Origin: an uncultured SAR86 cluster bacterium
Lineage (GTDB): Bacteria; Pseudomonadota; Gammaproteobacteria; Magnimaribacterales; AG-339-G14
Length of the DNA stretch: 64,000 nucleotides
Direction of reading: 5' to 3'
Assembly: GCA_902570035.1 (NCBI GenBank)
Contig: CACFWO010000001.1
Span: 124,001 to 188,000, forward strand
Shown: positions 52,951 to 63,509 of the stretch, piece after piece
Numbering within the stretch: the first letter of the stretch is position 1
How the letters are laid out: every line of letters starts with the position of its first letter
Position numbers and translations under genes: made by a program
The notes under the pieces: model-generated
Seen by the model: the letters and a program-made list of their open reading frames with translations, nothing else
Databases searched by the model: none
Told to the model about the DNA's origin: nothing

Positions 52951-55900
52951 ATGGTAAAAGGTATAAATAAAAAATTAATAGAGCGTCCAAAAAAGAAAGG
53001 ACTTTATGATCCAGCTAGCGAGAAGGATTCTTGTGGCGTTGGCTTAGTTGCCAACATAAAAGGAATCCCTTCAAGAGAAATCATGGATGATGCCTATCTT
53101 ATCAACTCTAGAATGGATCACAGAGGAGGATGTGGTTTTGAAGAAAACACAGGAGATGGAGCTGGCATTCTTCTTGCTTTACCGGATTCTTTTTTTCAAG
53201 ATCAGGCAAAAAAAATAAATATTAATCTTCCTGATTTTGGTTCTTATGCTGTAGGTAATATTTTTCTGCCCCAGGATCAAAGAGAAAGATCTTTTTGTAA
53301 AAAAATTGTTGAACAAACTATTAAATCAGAAGGACAGAAATTTTTAGGTTGGAGAAAAGTTCCTATTAATCCTAAAAAGGCAGACGTTGGACCTGCTGCT
53401 AGAGATTGTCAGCCTGAGATAGAACAAGTTTTCGTTCAAAAATCAACCAAACTTGATCGGGAAGCTTTTGAGAGAAAACTTTACTTAATTAGAAAAATTT
53501 TCACTAAACGACTCAGATATAATGAAAATTTGAGTCAAGCCTCTTTGTTTTATGCCTGCACCCTTTCATCGAGACTGATTGCTTACAAAGGTATGCTTAC
53601 CCCAGCTCAGCTTTTCCCTTTTTTCCCAGATCTTGAAAATAAAAAATTCGAGACTCATTTGGCAATGGTTCACTCGAGATTCAGTACGAACACCTTCCCT
53701 TCTTGGGATAGAGCTCAACCCAACAGATATATGTGTCATAACGGCGAGATAAACACTTTGAAAGGAAACATGAATCAAATGTATTCTCGACAAGGTCTTG
53801 CGAGAAGTGATTATTTCGGTTCAAAAATTAATAAATTATTCCCCATAACGGAACCAGACTGTTCTGATTCAGGTTCATTTGATAATGTTCTTGAGCTGCT
53901 AATAATGTCAGGTAGAGAACTACCTGAGGCTGCCATGATGATGATTCCTGAAGCTTGGCAAAATGACAATGAAATGAGTCCAGCAAAAAAAGCCTTTTAT
54001 GAGTATTCATCATCATTTATGGAACCTTGGGATGGTCCTGCATCTATAGTTTTCACAGATGGAAATTATGTTGGAGCCGTTTTAGATAGAAATGGACTCA
54101 GACCGAGCAGATTTTATGTAACTGATGACGACAAAGTCATCATGGCTTCAGAGGTAGGAGTTCTTCCTGTTGATCAAGCAAAAGTTTTATCAAAAGGAAG
54201 GCTTCAGCCAGGAAAAATGTTTCTTATTGATTTTGAGGAAGGCAGGATGATTCCAGATGAAGAAATCAAAAACAGGGTCTCAAAAAAACTTCCCTATAAA
54301 GATTGGGTAAAAAATCAAATTATAGATATCCAAGATCTAAAAACATCCAAAACAAAATATAAAACAGACGATCTAATCTCAAGGATGCAGTCTTTCGGTT
54401 ACACCACTGAAACACTTGAGTTCATGTTGCTACCCCTTGTAACTGAGTTGAGAGATCCTCTTGGATCAATGGGAAATGATGCTGCTTTAGCATGTCTATC
54501 TGATAAACCCAGAATGATTTATGACTACTTCAAGCAACTTTTTGCTCAGATTACTAATCCAGCAATCGACTCAATAAGAGAGGAAGTAATTATGTCTCTT
54601 GAATGCCTAATTGGCCCGGAGAGTAATTTGCTCGAATCTTTAGAAGAAAATGCACATAGATTAAGATTGAAGCATCCTATTCTTTCAAATGAAGAACTAT
54701 TTAGCATAAAGAATAACAAAGATTACGGTTGGACTACTAAGACTATCGATATTACATACGAAAGAGGTAGCGGAGCCTCAGGTCTAAAGAAAGCTCTAAA
54801 AAGAATCTGCACTGAGTCAGAGGACGCAATAAAGCAAGGATATTCTTTTGTACTTTTATCTGACAGAAACCTTTCGAAAAGTAGAGTTGCTATAAGTTCA
54901 TTGCTTGCGTGTTCCTCCGTCCATCATCATTTAGTTAGAAAAGAAAAAAGAACACAATTAGGACTAATTATTGAGTCTGGCGAAGCCAGAGAGGTTCATC
55001 ATCACTGCCTACTTATCGGATATGGGGCTGATGCAATAAATCCCTACTTGGCTTTTGAAGTTTTGGAGAAATCTTTAAAAGATCAAATACTGCAAGATAA
55101 AAAATTGAGAAATACCTCAGATTTAGTTAATGCCTATAAAAAAGGAGTTGCTAAGGGTATGTTGAAGGTCATGGCCAAAATGGGAATTTCGACACTTCAA
55201 TCTTATAAAGGTGCTCAAATTTTTGAAGCGGTTGGTTTAGCTGATGAAATAATAGATTTTTGTTTCCCGGGGACTACTAGCAGAGTACAAGGGGTAAACT
55301 TTGAAGTTTTAGCTGAAGAAATAGAGAGAAGGCATGCAATAGGTTTTCCTGAATACGACCAAAATAAAGTATCTGTACTTCCTAATCCTGGAGATTTTCA
55401 TTGGCGTAACGGTGGTGATTCACACATGTGGGATCCAAAATCGATTTCCTCTTTACAACTTGCCTCTCAAGCCAATGACGAGAGTAAATATTGGGAATTC
55501 TCAAATCATGCAAATGAACAGACTACCAAAAACAGTACTTTGAGAGGCCTGATGAAATTCAAATATCCTAAAAAGGGAATTCCTTTGGATCAAGTTGAAT
55601 CTGAAAAAGAAATTGTAAAAAGGTTTGCAACCGGAGCAATGTCACTAGGCTCTATCTCTACAGAAGCTCATGAATCGCTTGCATTGGCAATGAATGAACT
55701 AGGAGGTAAATCGAATACTGGTGAAGGAGGAGAAGATCCTATTAGATTTAAACCATTAAAAGATGGGAGATCTAAAAGATCAGCAATAAAACAAGTAGCC
55801 TCTGGTAGGTTTGGTGTAACTATGTGGTACCTGACTAACTCTGACGAACTTCAGATAAAGATTGCGCAAGGTGCGAAGCCCGGAGAAGGTGGTGAACTTC

Positions 55901-57510
55901 CTGGAAAAAAAGTCGATCAATATATAGCTAAGATAAGACATTCTACGCCAGGCGTTGGACTAATAAGTCCTCCTCCTCATCATGATATCTACTCTATTGA
56001 GGACATAGCTCAATTAATACACGATCTTAAGAATGCTAACAGGAAAGCTAGAATAAGTGTGAAGCTAGTCTCTGAAATTGGAGTAGGAACTATTGCAGCT
56101 GGAGTAGTAAAAGCGAAAACAGATCATCTGGTCATCGCTGGTCACGATGGAGGAACAGGAGCCTCTCCATTAACATCGATCAAACATGCAGGCCTTCCCT
56201 GGGAGCTTGGAATTGCTGAAACACACCAAACTTTGGTGATGAATAATTTAAGATCCAGAGTGGTTCTTCAAACAGATGGCCAGTTAAAGACTGGAAGAGA
56301 TGTTGCTATAGCAGCAATCTTAGGAGCTGAGGAGTTTGGTTTCTCAACAGCACCGCTGGTTACTTTGGGGTGCATTATGATGAGAAAGTGTCACTTAAAT
56401 ACTTGCCCCGTTGGAATTGCTACTCAAGATAAAGATCTAAGAGAAAAATTTAAAGGTAAGCCAGAAAACGTTGTTAATTATCTTTTTATGGTTGCAAAAG
56501 AGCTAAGAATGATAATGGCGAAGTTAGGAATCAAAAATCTCAATGACATGATAGGAAGAGTTGACCTCCTTGAATTAGATAATGCTATCAATCATTGGAA
56601 AAAAGATGGCATTGATTTATCTAATCTTCTTACTCCTGCTGAGAAAGTATTTAAAAACACTGATGTATTTAAAACTCAAGATCAAAATCACAATCTAGAA
56701 AAATCACTTGATCTCAAGCTACTTAAAAAAATCAAGCCATCAATATTAAGTAGAGAGAAAATTACAATAAATCAGAAAATTGGGAACACAAATAGAGTCT
56801 TTGGCACCATTATCTCTAATGAGATCTCTAAAATCTGGGAAAGCAAAGGATTGCCTGAGGATACAATTCACATGAAATTAAATGGATCTGCTGGACAAAG
56901 TCTTGGTGCTTGGACTTGCAGAGGCATGACCATTGAGCTTGAAGGGGATGCCAATGACTATGTTGGTAAAGGACTTTCAGGTGGAAAAATAATCATCTAT
57001 CCGGATAAGAAAAGTAAATTTGTAGCAGAGGATAATATTATTCTTGGAAATGTTGCGCTTTATGGAGCTACAGGAGGGGAAGCATATTTCAGAGGGATAG
57101 CCGCAGAGAGATTTTGCGTAAGAAACAGTGGAGCTAAGGTTGTAGTAGAAGGTATCGGAGATCACGGATGCGAATACATGACCGGTGGAGTGGCAGTAAT
57201 TCTTGGAGATACGGGCAGAAACTTTGGTGCCGGAATGAGTGGAGGAGTTGCTTACGTTTATGATTCTAAAAACTCATTCAAAAGAAAATGCAACACCAGT
57301 ACTTTTGAGTTAGAAAAATTAGAAAATGAGAATGATCTCAAAGAGCTTAAGCAACTAATAAAAAATCATAAGAAATTTACTGGTTCAGCTGTAGCGACTA
57401 GAATCTTAAATGAATGGAATAATTCAATATCAAAATTCGTAAAAGTAATGCCTACTGATTACAAAAGAGTCATGATGGAATTAAATGAAACAAAACTTAA
57501 AGTGAGTTGA
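52951..57510 (+). CDS. gltB: Glutamate synthase (NADPH) large subunit
   Basis: GltB makes glutamate from glutamine and 2-oxoglutarate with GltD. It has 1519 residues, the normal size. After a short propeptide, Cys28 in KDSCGVGLVA is the amidotransferase nucleophile. The central and FMN parts include GEGGEDPIRF, KPGEGGELPGKKV and GHDGGTGASPLTSIKHAGLPWELGI in pieces. The cysteines of the 3Fe-4S cluster are in LGCIMMRKCHLNTCPVG. Expression is expected to respond to glutamine through the upstream riboswitch. Confidence 0.97.
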   Translation: MVKGINKKLIERPKKKGLYDPASEKDSCGVGLVANIKGIPSREIMDDAYLINSRMDHRGGCGFEENTGDGAGILLALPDSFFQDQAKKININLPDFGSYAVGNIFLPQDQRERSFCKKIVEQTIKSEGQKFLGWRKVPINPKKADVGPAARDCQPEIEQVFVQKSTKLDREAFERKLYLIRKIFTKRLRYNENLSQASLFYACTLSSRLIAYKGMLTPAQLFPFFPDLENKKFETHLAMVHSRFSTNTFPSWDRAQPNRYMCHNGEINTLKGNMNQMYSRQGLARSDYFGSKINKLFPITEPDCSDSGSFDNVLELLIMSGRELPEAAMMMIPEAWQNDNEMSPAKKAFYEYSSSFMEPWDGPASIVFTDGNYVGAVLDRNGLRPSRFYVTDDDKVIMASEVGVLPVDQAKVLSKGRLQPGKMFLIDFEEGRMIPDEEIKNRVSKKLPYKDWVKNQIIDIQDLKTSKTKYKTDDLISRMQSFGYTTETLEFMLLPLVTELRDPLGSMGNDAALACLSDKPRMIYDYFKQLFAQITNPAIDSIREEVIMSLECLIGPESNLLESLEENAHRLRLKHPILSNEELFSIKNNKDYGWTTKTIDITYERGSGASGLKKALKRICTESEDAIKQGYSFVLLSDRNLSKSRVAISSLLACSSVHHHLVRKEKRTQLGLIIESGEAREVHHHCLLIGYGADAINPYLAFEVLEKSLKDQILQDKKLRNTSDLVNAYKKGVAKGMLKVMAKMGISTLQSYKGAQIFEAVGLADEIIDFCFPGTTSRVQGVNFEVLAEEIERRHAIGFPEYDQNKVSVLPNPGDFHWRNGGDSHMWDPKSISSLQLASQANDESKYWEFSNHANEQTTKNSTLRGLMKFKYPKKGIPLDQVESEKEIVKRFATGAMSLGSISTEAHESLALAMNELGGKSNTGEGGEDPIRFKPLKDGRSKRSAIKQVASGRFGVTMWYLTNSDELQIKIAQGAKPGEGGELPGKKVDQYIAKIRHSTPGVGLISPPPHHDIYSIEDIAQLIHDLKNANRKARISVKLVSEIGVGTIAAGVVKAKTDHLVIAGHDGGTGASPLTSIKHAGLPWELGIAETHQTLVMNNLRSRVVLQTDGQLKTGRDVAIAAILGAEEFGFSTAPLVTLGCIMMRKCHLNTCPVGIATQDKDLREKFKGKPENVVNYLFMVAKELRMIMAKLGIKNLNDMIGRVDLLELDNAINHWKKDGIDLSNLLTPAEKVFKNTDVFKTQDQNHNLEKSLDLKLLKKIKPSILSREKITINQKIGNTNRVFGTIISNEISKIWESKGLPEDTIHMKLNGSAGQSLGAWTCRGMTIELEGDANDYVGKGLSGGKIIIYPDKKSKFVAEDNIILGNVALYGATGGEAYFRGIAAERFCVRNSGAKVVVEGIGDHGCEYMTGGVAVILGDTGRNFGAGMSGGVAYVYDSKNSFKRKCNTSTFELEKLENENDLKELKQLIKNHKKFTGSAVATRILNEWNNSISKFVKVMPTDYKRVMMELNETKLKVS

Positions 57511-57511
57511 G

Positions 57512-58957
57512 ATGGGAAAAGTAACTGGCTTTAAAGAATTCTCTAGAGAAGTTGAGCCTTACAGGCCAGCCAAATCAAGGGTTTTGGACTTTAAAGAAAT
57601 ATACACTGATCATGACGATAATCTCCTGAATACTCAAGCGGCTAGATGTATGAATTGTGGTGTACCCTTCTGCCAATCAGGTGAAGGCTGTCCTGTATAC
57701 AATTTAATTCCTGAGTGGAATGATTTGGTCTACAACGAGCAGTGGGAAGATGCATTTGATAGGCTTTTCAAAACGAATAATTTTCCAGAAGTTACAGGAA
57801 GAGTCTGCCCAGCAGTCTGCGAAGGGGCTTGTGTTTTAGGTATTACTGAAACTCCTGTAGCCATTAAAAATCTAGAATTTGCAATCGCTGACAAAGGAAT
57901 AAAATCTGGATGGCTTAAGCCTAAAGTTCCAGAAGTCAGAACCAATAGAAAAATAGCTATAGTCGGATCAGGTCCTGCTGGTCTTTCTGCAGCTCAACAA
58001 CTAAATAGCGTTGGCCATTCTGTTGAAGTCTACGAAAGATCTGACCGCATCGGTGGATTAATGATGTATGGAATTCCTAACATGAAACTCGATAAGTCAA
58101 TATTAGATATGAGAATTGAGATTATGGAGAAGGAAGGTATAGTTTTTCACACAAATAATGATATTGGTGCTCCGAATTCACCCTCTCTTGAAAACCTTAT
58201 CAACGAGAATGATTCTGTCCTCCTTACCACAGGGGCTACTAAACCCAGAGATCTAGCCATCCCTGGCAGAGAAGGAGATGGTGTTCACTTTGCCATGGAA
58301 TTTCTTGGCAAAAACACTAAAAGTCTATTAGACAGCAAACTCAAAAATAATAACTTTATCTCTGCTAAAGGTAAGAACGTAATTGTCATCGGTGGAGGAG
58401 ATACTGGAAACGATTGTCTCGGTACCTCATTAAGACACAAGTGCAATAGTCTTCTTAATTTTGAAATAATGCCTGAGCTGCCAAAAGATAGAGCAGATAA
58501 CAATCCTTGGCCTCTTTTTCCTAGAATACATAAAGTTGATTATGGTCATGAAGAATCAATCGAGGTATTAGGAAAAGATCCCAGGGAATATTCAATCTCT
58601 GGAAAAGAATTTTTAAGAGATGAGTCTGGAAAGTTAATAGGAATCAAAACAGTAATGGTTGATTCAGCTTTCAAAGAAATAAAAGGAACTGAAAAAACTT
58701 GGAAAGCAGATCTTATTCTTCTAGCGATGGGTTTTCTGGGGCCAGAAAACTATATCAATCAAGAAGTAGATATAGATCTCGATGAAAAATCTAATTTTAA
58801 GGCAGATCATAATATCCATAAAACCTCACATCCAAAAGTTTTTGCTGCTGGGGATTGCAGAAGAGGCCAATCACTTGTTGTTTGGGCGATAAATGAGGGA
58901 AGAGCCGCTGCGCGAGAAATTGATAAAGAATTAATGGGCTCTACTGCTCTTATTTAG
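57512..58957 (+). CDS. gltD: Glutamate synthase small subunit
   Basis: GltD passes electrons from NADPH through FAD and 4Fe-4S clusters to GltB. It has 481 residues. N-terminal cysteines ([19 protein letters not shown] and [12 protein letters not shown]) bind clusters; FAD and NADPH motifs are [15 protein letters not shown] and [10 protein letters not shown]. It lies one base after gltB, so GltB and GltD should be co-translated. It overlaps the convergent tesB end by 8 bases. Confidence 0.97.
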   Translation: MGKVTGFKEFSREVEPYRPAKSRVLDFKEIYTDHDDNLLNTQAARCMNCGVPFCQSGEGCPVYNLIPEWNDLVYNEQWEDAFDRLFKTNNFPEVTGRVCPAVCEGACVLGITETPVAIKNLEFAIADKGIKSGWLKPKVPEVRTNRKIAIVGSGPAGLSAAQQLNSVGHSVEVYERSDRIGGLMMYGIPNMKLDKSILDMRIEIMEKEGIVFHTNNDIGAPNSPSLENLINENDSVLLTTGATKPRDLAIPGREGDGVHFAMEFLGKNTKSLLDSKLKNNNFISAKGKNVIVIGGGDTGNDCLGTSLRHKCNSLLNFEIMPELPKDRADNNPWPLFPRIHKVDYGHEESIEVLGKDPREYSISGKEFLRDESGKLIGIKTVMVDSAFKEIKGTEKTWKADLILLAMGFLGPENYINQEVDIDLDEKSNFKADHNIHKTSHPKVFAAGDCRRGQSLVVWAINEGRAAAREIDKELMGSTALI

Positions 58958-59837
58958 AGTAATCTGAGTCTATCTTTCTCATCAATCCTTCTTGAATAGC
59001 TGAAGCTACCAATACTCCATCCTGCGTATAAACACTCCCTCTGTTGAAACCTTTTGCATTACTTGCGCTAGGGCTATCTGTTACATATAACAACCATTCG
59101 TCCGCTCTAAAAGGTCTATGAAACCACATGGCATGGTCAATACTCGCAGCCATTACTTTTCTGTTCATACCTCCCCAACCGATACCATGCGGAAGTTGTG
59201 CTGTGCTGAGCAAACCAAAATCTGATGCGTACGCTAATATATTTTGGTGAACAAGAATATCATCTGGAAGCTTTCCATTTGCCTTCATCCACGTATGTTT
59301 ATAAGGAGGTTTTTTTTCACTATTTAATGGATTGAATTGCTCAACTGTTCTTAATTCAATTGCTTTCTCTCTAAGAAATCCATCTCTGTACTCTTCAGGA
59401 ATTTTATCCATCATTGACTCTCTTAATTCCCTTTCACTTTTGAGCTCTTCAGGTCCAGGAACATCAGGCATGTCAAATTGATGTTCGAAGCCGCCCTCGT
59501 CCTTTTGAAAAGAAACTGACATATTAAAAATTGCCTCACCGTTTTGAATAGCATCAACTGTTCTCGTTGTAAAACTTCCTCCATCTCTTATTCTTACTAC
59601 TTGATAAACAATCGGGATATCTATTCTTCCAGGCCTTAAAAAATAAGCATGAAAAGAATGAGCATATCTCTCCTCTTCAATGGTGTTATATGATGCACTT
59701 AAGGCTTGGCCTAAAACTTGACCACCGAAGACTCTGCCCCATGCAGTTTTTTCGCATTCACCTCTGTAAAGGTTCTCCTCTAATTTTTCTAAATTAAGAG
59801 TTTGAACTAAATCATCTAAACTTTTTTGTGACGACAT
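58950..59837 (-). CDS. tesB: Acyl-CoA thioesterase II
   Basis: TesB hydrolyses acyl-CoA to free fatty acid and CoA. It has 295 residues built from two hotdog domains. Marks are [14 protein letters not shown] near residue 33, [11 protein letters not shown] and, in the second domain, [21 protein letters not shown]. The gene shares one base with cysE (TAATG). With the acyl-CoA ligase and thiolase in this window it points to active fatty acid turnover. Confidence 0.95.
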   Translation of the reverse strand: MSSQKSLDDLVQTLNLEKLEENLYRGECEKTAWGRVFGGQVLGQALSASYNTIEEERYAHSFHAYFLRPGRIDIPIVYQVVRIRDGGSFTTRTVDAIQNGEAIFNMSVSFQKDEGGFEHQFDMPDVPGPEELKSERELRESMMDKIPEEYRDGFLREKAIELRTVEQFNPLNSEKKPPYKHTWMKANGKLPDDILVHQNILAYASDFGLLSTAQLPHGIGWGGMNRKVMAASIDHAMWFHRPFRADEWLLYVTDSPSASNAKGFNRGSVYTQDGVLVASAIQEGLMRKIDSDYSK

Positions 59838-60622
59838 TAATTTTCCTCAATTGTGTGATCAACTTCAGTGCCAGGAGTTTTTATAGAAGTCTTACCAACT
59901 ACTTTTGCTGGAACACCAGCCACGGTCATGTGTTCAGGAACATCTTCTAAAACCACGCTTCCAGCAGCTATTTTTGCACCTTCGCCTATTTCAACATTAC
60001 CTAAGATTTTAGCTCCTGAACTTATTAAGACTCCCTTCCTTACTTTGGGGTGTCTATCTCCTATCTCTTTTCCTGTTCCACCAAGAGTAACTCCCTGGAA
60101 TATAGAAACATCATCCTCAATCACTGAAGTTTCTCCAATCACTATTCCAGTAGCATGATCAAGCATTATTCCTTTTCCTATAGTAGCTGCAGGATGAATA
60201 TCTACGCCATAAACTTGCGAGGTTCTGCTTTGTAGAAAATAAGATAAAAGAGTTTCTTTTTTCCAATGATAATTAGAGGCCCTATAGGCCTGCAAAGCTG
60301 AGAATCCTTTCGAAAATAAGAATGTCTCCAAAATGGTATTTGTTGCGGGATCTCTGGAAATAACTGCGTTAAGATCTTTTTCAATAGCTTTTGAAACATC
60401 TTTGGTATTAAGGGCCTGCAAAATACTTGGAAGTAATTTTTTTTCAGAAAAAGACCATGCCTGAGATAAATCTCGGGATAATTTTAGGCTAATGGAAGAA
60501 ATAAAATCATCATTAGATAAAACCAAAGACTCCAAAAAGTCTTTATAATCTTCATTGGATTTAATATAGTCCTCGGCCTCAGATTGAAGCTTTGTCCATA
60601 TATTGTTATCTATGGCATTCAT
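59837..60622 (-). CDS. cysE: Serine O-acetyltransferase
   Basis: CysE acetylates serine for cysteine synthesis. It has 261 residues. The N-terminal helical part is followed by a left-handed beta-helix with DIHPAATIGKGIMLDHATGIVIGET in pieces, GVTLGGTGKE and KILGNVEIGEGAKIAAGSVVL. The serine-site histidines lie in the HATG and HPK regions. It is divergent from cobS across 94 bases. Confidence 0.96.
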   Translation of the reverse strand: MNAIDNNIWTKLQSEAEDYIKSNEDYKDFLESLVLSNDDFISSISLKLSRDLSQAWSFSEKKLLPSILQALNTKDVSKAIEKDLNAVISRDPATNTILETFLFSKGFSALQAYRASNYHWKKETLLSYFLQSRTSQVYGVDIHPAATIGKGIMLDHATGIVIGETSVIEDDVSIFQGVTLGGTGKEIGDRHPKVRKGVLISSGAKILGNVEIGEGAKIAAGSVVLEDVPEHMTVAGVPAKVVGKTSIKTPGTEVDHTIEEN

Positions 60623-60671
60623 AAAAAAAAAGAAGTCTAGACGAAGTTAACAAAAAGTCATAGCTATATAT

Positions 60672-60700
60672 TTGAAGTTTTAGGGTATAAAGGATAATAA
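60672..60700 (+). promoter_or_regulatory. Possible promoter for cobS
   Basis: TTGAAG at 60672-60677 and an AT-rich box near 60695-60700 (TAATAA) are 17 bases apart. The -10 match is weak. A start near 60707 would give a leader of about 10 bases before the ATG at 60717. Confidence 0.3.
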
Positions 60701-60716
60701 TTTATAAAAAAATAAT

Positions 60717-61703
60717 ATGACAATTTCAACTTCCCAAAATCTTAGCGCTACTCCAGATATTAAGGTCAGCGTTGGAAACACCTTTGGCTTTGACTCTAAT
60801 CTAGAAGTACCGGCCTTTTCTGAACCAAGTGAATACGTTCCTGCTTTTGATCCCGACTATTGTTTTGACAAAGAGACAACCCTCTCAATTCTTGCAGGAT
60901 TTTCGCATAATCGTCGAGTAATGATTCAAGGTTTGCATGGTTCTGGTAAATCAACTCACATTGAACAAGTTGCTTCTAGATTAAATTGGCCTTGTGTGAG
61001 AATTAACCTAGATAGTCATATCAGTAGATTAGACTTGCTGGGCAAAGATGCAATTGTTATTGAAGATGGAAAGCAATTAACAAAGTTTGTAGAAGGCATA
61101 CTTCCATGGGCAATACAGAATTCGGTTGCGTTAGTTTTTGATGAGTATGATGCAGGAAGACCGGATGTAATGTTTGTCATTCAAAGGGTTCTTGAAGCTG
61201 AAGGAAAGTTAACCTTGCTGGATCAAAATAGGGTTTTAACGCCTAATCCGTATTTTAGATTATTTGCAACAGCAAATACCGTAGGTTTGGGAGATAGTAC
61301 TGGACTTTATCATGGGACGCAGCAGATAAATCAAGGACAAATGGATAGATGGCAAATCGTGTCAGTTTTAAACTATTTAGATGAGGAGCTTGAGCAAAAA
61401 GTTATCCTTTCAAAAGTAAAAGATCTAGATAACAAAGAGGGAAAAGAAACTGTTCTAAATATGATTAGACTAGCTAACTTGACAAGAAAAGGCTTTGAGA
61501 ATGGGGACATATCAACATTAATGTCGCCTAGAACAGTCATTAGTTGGGCAGAAAATTATTCTATTTTTGAAGATTTGGTTAAATCATTCGAGCTGAGTTT
61601 TCTCAATAAGTCAGATGAAACTGAAAGACCAATCATTTCAGAATATTTTCAGAGATGTTTTGGTGCTGAAACCAATAGTTCCATAAGCTCTGAATCCAAT
61701 TAA
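60717..61703 (+). CDS. cobS: CobS, AAA+ subunit of cobaltochelatase type
   Basis: CobS is the AAA+ component of aerobic cobaltochelatase CobNST. It has 328 residues. Walker A is GLHGSGKST at 72-80 and Walker B is LVFDEYDAG near 138. The start EVPAFSEPSEYVPAFDPDY and the block FRLFATANTVGLGD are typical of CobS. No cobN or other cobalamin gene is in this window, so it may be a real chelatase partner encoded elsewhere or a MoxR-like metal-maturation ATPase. cobT follows 3 bases later. Confidence 0.9.
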   Translation: MTISTSQNLSATPDIKVSVGNTFGFDSNLEVPAFSEPSEYVPAFDPDYCFDKETTLSILAGFSHNRRVMIQGLHGSGKSTHIEQVASRLNWPCVRINLDSHISRLDLLGKDAIVIEDGKQLTKFVEGILPWAIQNSVALVFDEYDAGRPDVMFVIQRVLEAEGKLTLLDQNRVLTPNPYFRLFATANTVGLGDSTGLYHGTQQINQGQMDRWQIVSVLNYLDEELEQKVILSKVKDLDNKEGKETVLNMIRLANLTRKGFENGDISTLMSPRTVISWAENYSIFEDLVKSFELSFLNKSDETERPIISEYFQRCFGAETNSSISSESN

Positions 61704-61706
61704 ATT

Positions 61707-63452
61707 TTGTTAGAGAAATCTGATAAACAAACCATAAAGGATGCGCTTGCAGCATCGGCTAAAGCTATTTCTGAAGATACAGAATTGAATGTAAATTTTG
61801 GAATAGAGAACCTTAGACAAAGTTCTTTGCCAGAACCGCTTCAACCAGTTAAAAACTTTAATGATCTCAGAGCGAAGTCTGATCAAGTGGCTCTTATAAA
61901 TAAATATTCAAGTGATAATTTATTCACACATAGAGATGCAAAAGTAAATGAAATCATCAAGGACTTAGACCTTACTAGAGTCGAGCTGCTGGGCTCAAAA
62001 AAATTTCTAGGAGTTTCAAAAAACCTTGAATTTCTTTTTCGTAAAAATATTAATTCTTTGGATGCAAATGAAGACTCTTCTTCTGTAGCTATCTCGCATT
62101 GGTTGAGATCTGAACTTCTCGGACAAGAATTAGGACATCCTGATTCAAAAAAATTTGAGGATCTTTATGAGAAACTCATTTCTTTTCAGGAAAAATACTT
62201 AGGGCAATTAGAAGAGTCTTTAGAAAGCTCGTTGGACTTTTCTAAGGTCATCTTTTCTTTACTAAAAGATCTTGAAATTAGCGTGGATGAGCAACACCCT
62301 GAAGAAGAAAATGATGAGAAAAATGAAGAAGAAAATGAAGATGAGTCCAGCGAAGAAGAAAATCAGGAAGAGGAAGAAGAAACTGACTCAGAGGATGGGC
62401 AAAGTGACGAGCAGGATACTTCTATAGAAGATGAAGAAATGGAAATCGAAGAAGGAGAAATAGATGCTGATGAAGATTCATGGATTGAAAATAGATCAAA
62501 ATTAGAAGAACTTCTTAAAAAAGTTGGGGAACAAGAATATAAAGTTTACACAAAAGATTTTGATGAAGAAGTTAAAGCAGAGGAGTTATGTGACTCTGAA
62601 GAATTAGCTAGATTAAGAGGAAGATTGGATCAATTAATGGAATCCAGTAAAAATGCTATAGCGAAATTAGCTAATAGACTGCAAAGATTATTATTAGCTC
62701 AACAGAATAGATCTTGGGAATTTGACAAGGAGGAAGGTCAGCTGGATCCCAGCAAACTTCACAAAATTATCGTAGATCCTCTTACTCCACTGAGTTTCAA
62801 AATTGAAAAAGACTCAGAGTTTAAAGATACTCTAGTTTCTATTTTGGTAGATAGCTCTGGATCTATGAGAGGAAGATCAATGACTACTGCAGCGATATGT
62901 GCAGATATCATTGGCAGCACTCTTGATCGATGCAACATAAAAACAGAGATTCTTGGATTTACAACTAAGCACTGGAAAGGTGGAGACTCCAGAAAGTTAT
63001 GGTTAGAGCAAGGTAAAATCCCTAATCCAGGGCGCTTAAATGACTTGAGACACATAATCTTCAAACCTGCAGATCAAGCTTGGAGACGGGGACGAAAAAA
63101 TCTAGGACTGATGCTCAGAGAGGGGCTTTTAAAAGAGAATGTAGACGGAGAAGCATTGATGTGGGCTAAAAACAGACTAAACAAAAGACCTGAGCAAAGA
63201 AAAATATTAATGGTTATTTCAGATGGAGCCCCTGTTGATGACAGCACGCTTTCGACAAACTCTACTAATTATCTTGATACTCATCTACGAGACGTTATAA
63301 AAAAAGTAGAAACCGCATCTGAGACGGAACTAATTGCAATAGGTATCGGACATGATGTTACAAGATACTATAAAAAAGCAGTCACCATTCACAGAGCAGA
63401 AGAGTTAGGAGGAGCTATGCTTGATCAATTAACCTCACTGTTTGAAACCTGA
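61707..63452 (+). CDS. cobT: CobT, VWA-domain subunit of cobaltochelatase type
   Basis: CobT pairs with CobS. It has 581 residues from a TTG start at 61707. An acidic linker rich in Glu/Asp at 194-258 leads to a von Willebrand A domain with the MIDAS motif DSSGS at 382-386, typical of chelatase subunits. [12 protein letters not shown] follows. No ATG lies near the start. The gene order cobS-cobT is usual; the absence of cobN nearby is discussed in findings. Confidence 0.9.
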   Translation: MLEKSDKQTIKDALAASAKAISEDTELNVNFGIENLRQSSLPEPLQPVKNFNDLRAKSDQVALINKYSSDNLFTHRDAKVNEIIKDLDLTRVELLGSKKFLGVSKNLEFLFRKNINSLDANEDSSSVAISHWLRSELLGQELGHPDSKKFEDLYEKLISFQEKYLGQLEESLESSLDFSKVIFSLLKDLEISVDEQHPEEENDEKNEEENEDESSEEENQEEEEETDSEDGQSDEQDTSIEDEEMEIEEGEIDADEDSWIENRSKLEELLKKVGEQEYKVYTKDFDEEVKAEELCDSEELARLRGRLDQLMESSKNAIAKLANRLQRLLLAQQNRSWEFDKEEGQLDPSKLHKIIVDPLTPLSFKIEKDSEFKDTLVSILVDSSGSMRGRSMTTAAICADIIGSTLDRCNIKTEILGFTTKHWKGGDSRKLWLEQGKIPNPGRLNDLRHIIFKPADQAWRRGRKNLGLMLREGLLKENVDGEALMWAKNRLNKRPEQRKILMVISDGAPVDDSTLSTNSTNYLDTHLRDVIKKVETASETELIAIGIGHDVTRYYKKAVTIHRAEELGGAMLDQLTSLFET

Positions 63453-63467
63453 TTAAATTGACCCTCG

Positions 63468-63480
63468 GCATTCAAAATGC
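63468..63480 (+). terminator. Weak hairpin after cobT
   Basis: GCATT and AATGC form a five-base stem with a three-base loop, followed by an AT-rich run with five T. It lies 16 bases after the cobT stop. It is too short for a convincing terminator. Confidence 0.25.
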
Positions 63481-63509
63481 TTTAATAAATTTTTAAAAAA
63501 GGTACACAT

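Noticed and set aside
62286-62480. Repeat array in the acidic GAA/GAT-rich stretch
   Set aside because: It is the Glu/Asp-rich linker of CobT, a normal feature of the family, without a regular repeat unit.
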